Shown piece after piece: positions 13,493 to 13,818 of a DNA stretch of 13,818 nucleotides. This DNA comes from DASWUZ01 sp036401395. GTDB taxonomy: Bacteria; Acidobacteriota; Terriglobia; Terriglobales; Acidobacteriaceae. The translations under genes were made by a program, and so were the position numbers. The DNA lies in the NCBI GenBank assembly GCA_036401395.1, contig DASWUZ010000115.1:1-13818 (forward strand). The letters run 5' to 3'. The stretch's first letter is position 1. Each line of letters starts with the position of its first letter. The notes beneath the pieces were generated by a model, which was not told the origin of the DNA, did no database searches, and worked only from the letters and a program-made list of their open reading frames with translations.

Positions 13493-13818
13493 ATGATTCG
13501 CAAGACCCGTCTTTTTACCCCCGGCCCGACCCCGCTACTCCCCGCCGCCCAGTTCGCCATGGCGGCCGCCGACATTCATCACCGCACGCCCGAGTTCCGC
13601 GCCCTCTACACCCGCGTCCTCGCCCAGCTCAAGGAATTTGTAGGCACAAAGCAGGACGTCCTGCTGCTCTCCTCCTCCGGCACCGGAGCCATGGAAGCCG
13701 CCGTCTCGAACCTCACCTCGCCCGGCGACCGCGTCCTCGTCCTCACCGCCGGTAAATTCGGCGAACGCTGGACCGGCATCGCCAAGGCCTTCGGCTGCGA
13801 AGTTGACATCGTCAGCGC
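13493..13818 (+). CDS. Class V aminotransferase, alanine-glyoxylate/serine-pyruvate type (N-terminal part)
   Basis: The frame runs from ATG 13493 to the window edge: 108 codons with no stop, so the gene is cut by the window. The translation opens MIRKTRLFTPGPTPLLPAAQ, the conserved 'TPGPTP.P' N-terminus of the PLP-dependent class V family. HHRTPEF (29-35) contributes to the substrate pocket in relatives. LLLSSSGTGAMEAAVSNL (57-74) contains the SGTGAME loop that binds the cofactor phosphate. GDRVLVLTAGKFGERW (78-93) is also typical. The PLP-binding Lys lies beyond the window. Members transfer amino groups between Ala/Ser/Asp and glyoxylate or pyruvate; in many bacteria a close relative serves serine biosynthesis or photorespiratory-like glyoxylate removal. 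The exact substrate cannot be told. The start is supported by AAGGAA 12 bases upstream, a long spacer. It is divergent from yqeY. Confidence 0.92.
   Translation, partial: MIRKTRLFTPGPTPLLPAAQFAMAAADIHHRTPEFRALYTRVLAQLKEFVGTKQDVLLLSSSGTGAMEAAVSNLTSPGDRVLVLTAGKFGERWTGIAKAFGCEVDIVS

Noticed and set aside
13339..13755. 138-codon + strand frame across the divergent gap and aminotransferase start
   Set aside because: Out of frame with the clear aminotransferase N-terminus from 13493; the C-terminal half is Arg/Pro/His-rich shadow.

Overview
The window looks like chromosomal DNA from a GC-rich Gram-negative bacterium, most likely an acidobacterium of the Terriglobia/Acidobacteriales type. The basis is protein character: a MerR-like helix-turn-helix fused to TPRs, a very long multi-SLBB export protein, outer-membrane barrels, and GC-rich codon use. 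The taxonomic call is inference, since no rRNA or marker tree is available. No tRNA, rRNA, CRISPR array, transposase or prophage gene was seen.

Left end (1-2550, + strand): the last 48 codons of a MbcA/ParS/Xre-type antitoxin, then its RES-domain toxin 3 bases downstream, then typA (bipA), a translational GTPase. A 247-bp gap with two hairpins separates typA from a convergent gene.

Middle accessory region (about 2560-5860): visibly AT-richer than typA. It holds two unrelated, unrecognised secreted proteins on the - strand (2798-3976 and 4218-4952). Each is preceded by a nearly identical 133/135-bp direct repeat whose core is a perfect 12-bp inverted repeat. A decayed third copy of the core lies at about 5608-5660. 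The remainder, 5213-5865, has no convincing gene and ends in a candidate promoter.

Right-centre (5866-10358): a MerR-HTH/TPR protein on +, convergent with a large SLBB polysaccharide-export-type protein on -, which lies downstream of a MarC-family membrane protein on -.

Right end (10688-13146, - strand): yqeY, a small Cys/His-rich secreted protein, and a Met/His-rich-N-terminus outer-membrane barrel run in the same direction. The last two look like a metal-handling (copper?) pair; this is inference. After a 346-bp divergent intergenic region, the first 108 codons of a class V aminotransferase (alanine-glyoxylate/serine-pyruvate type) run off the window on +.

The genes do not form one pathway. 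The coherent units are the toxin-antitoxin pair, the repeat-plus-secreted-gene units, and the putative metal pair. I found no clear new multi-gene defence or metabolic system. The best leads are the repeat/secreted-protein cassettes and the Met/His barrel with its Cys/His partner.
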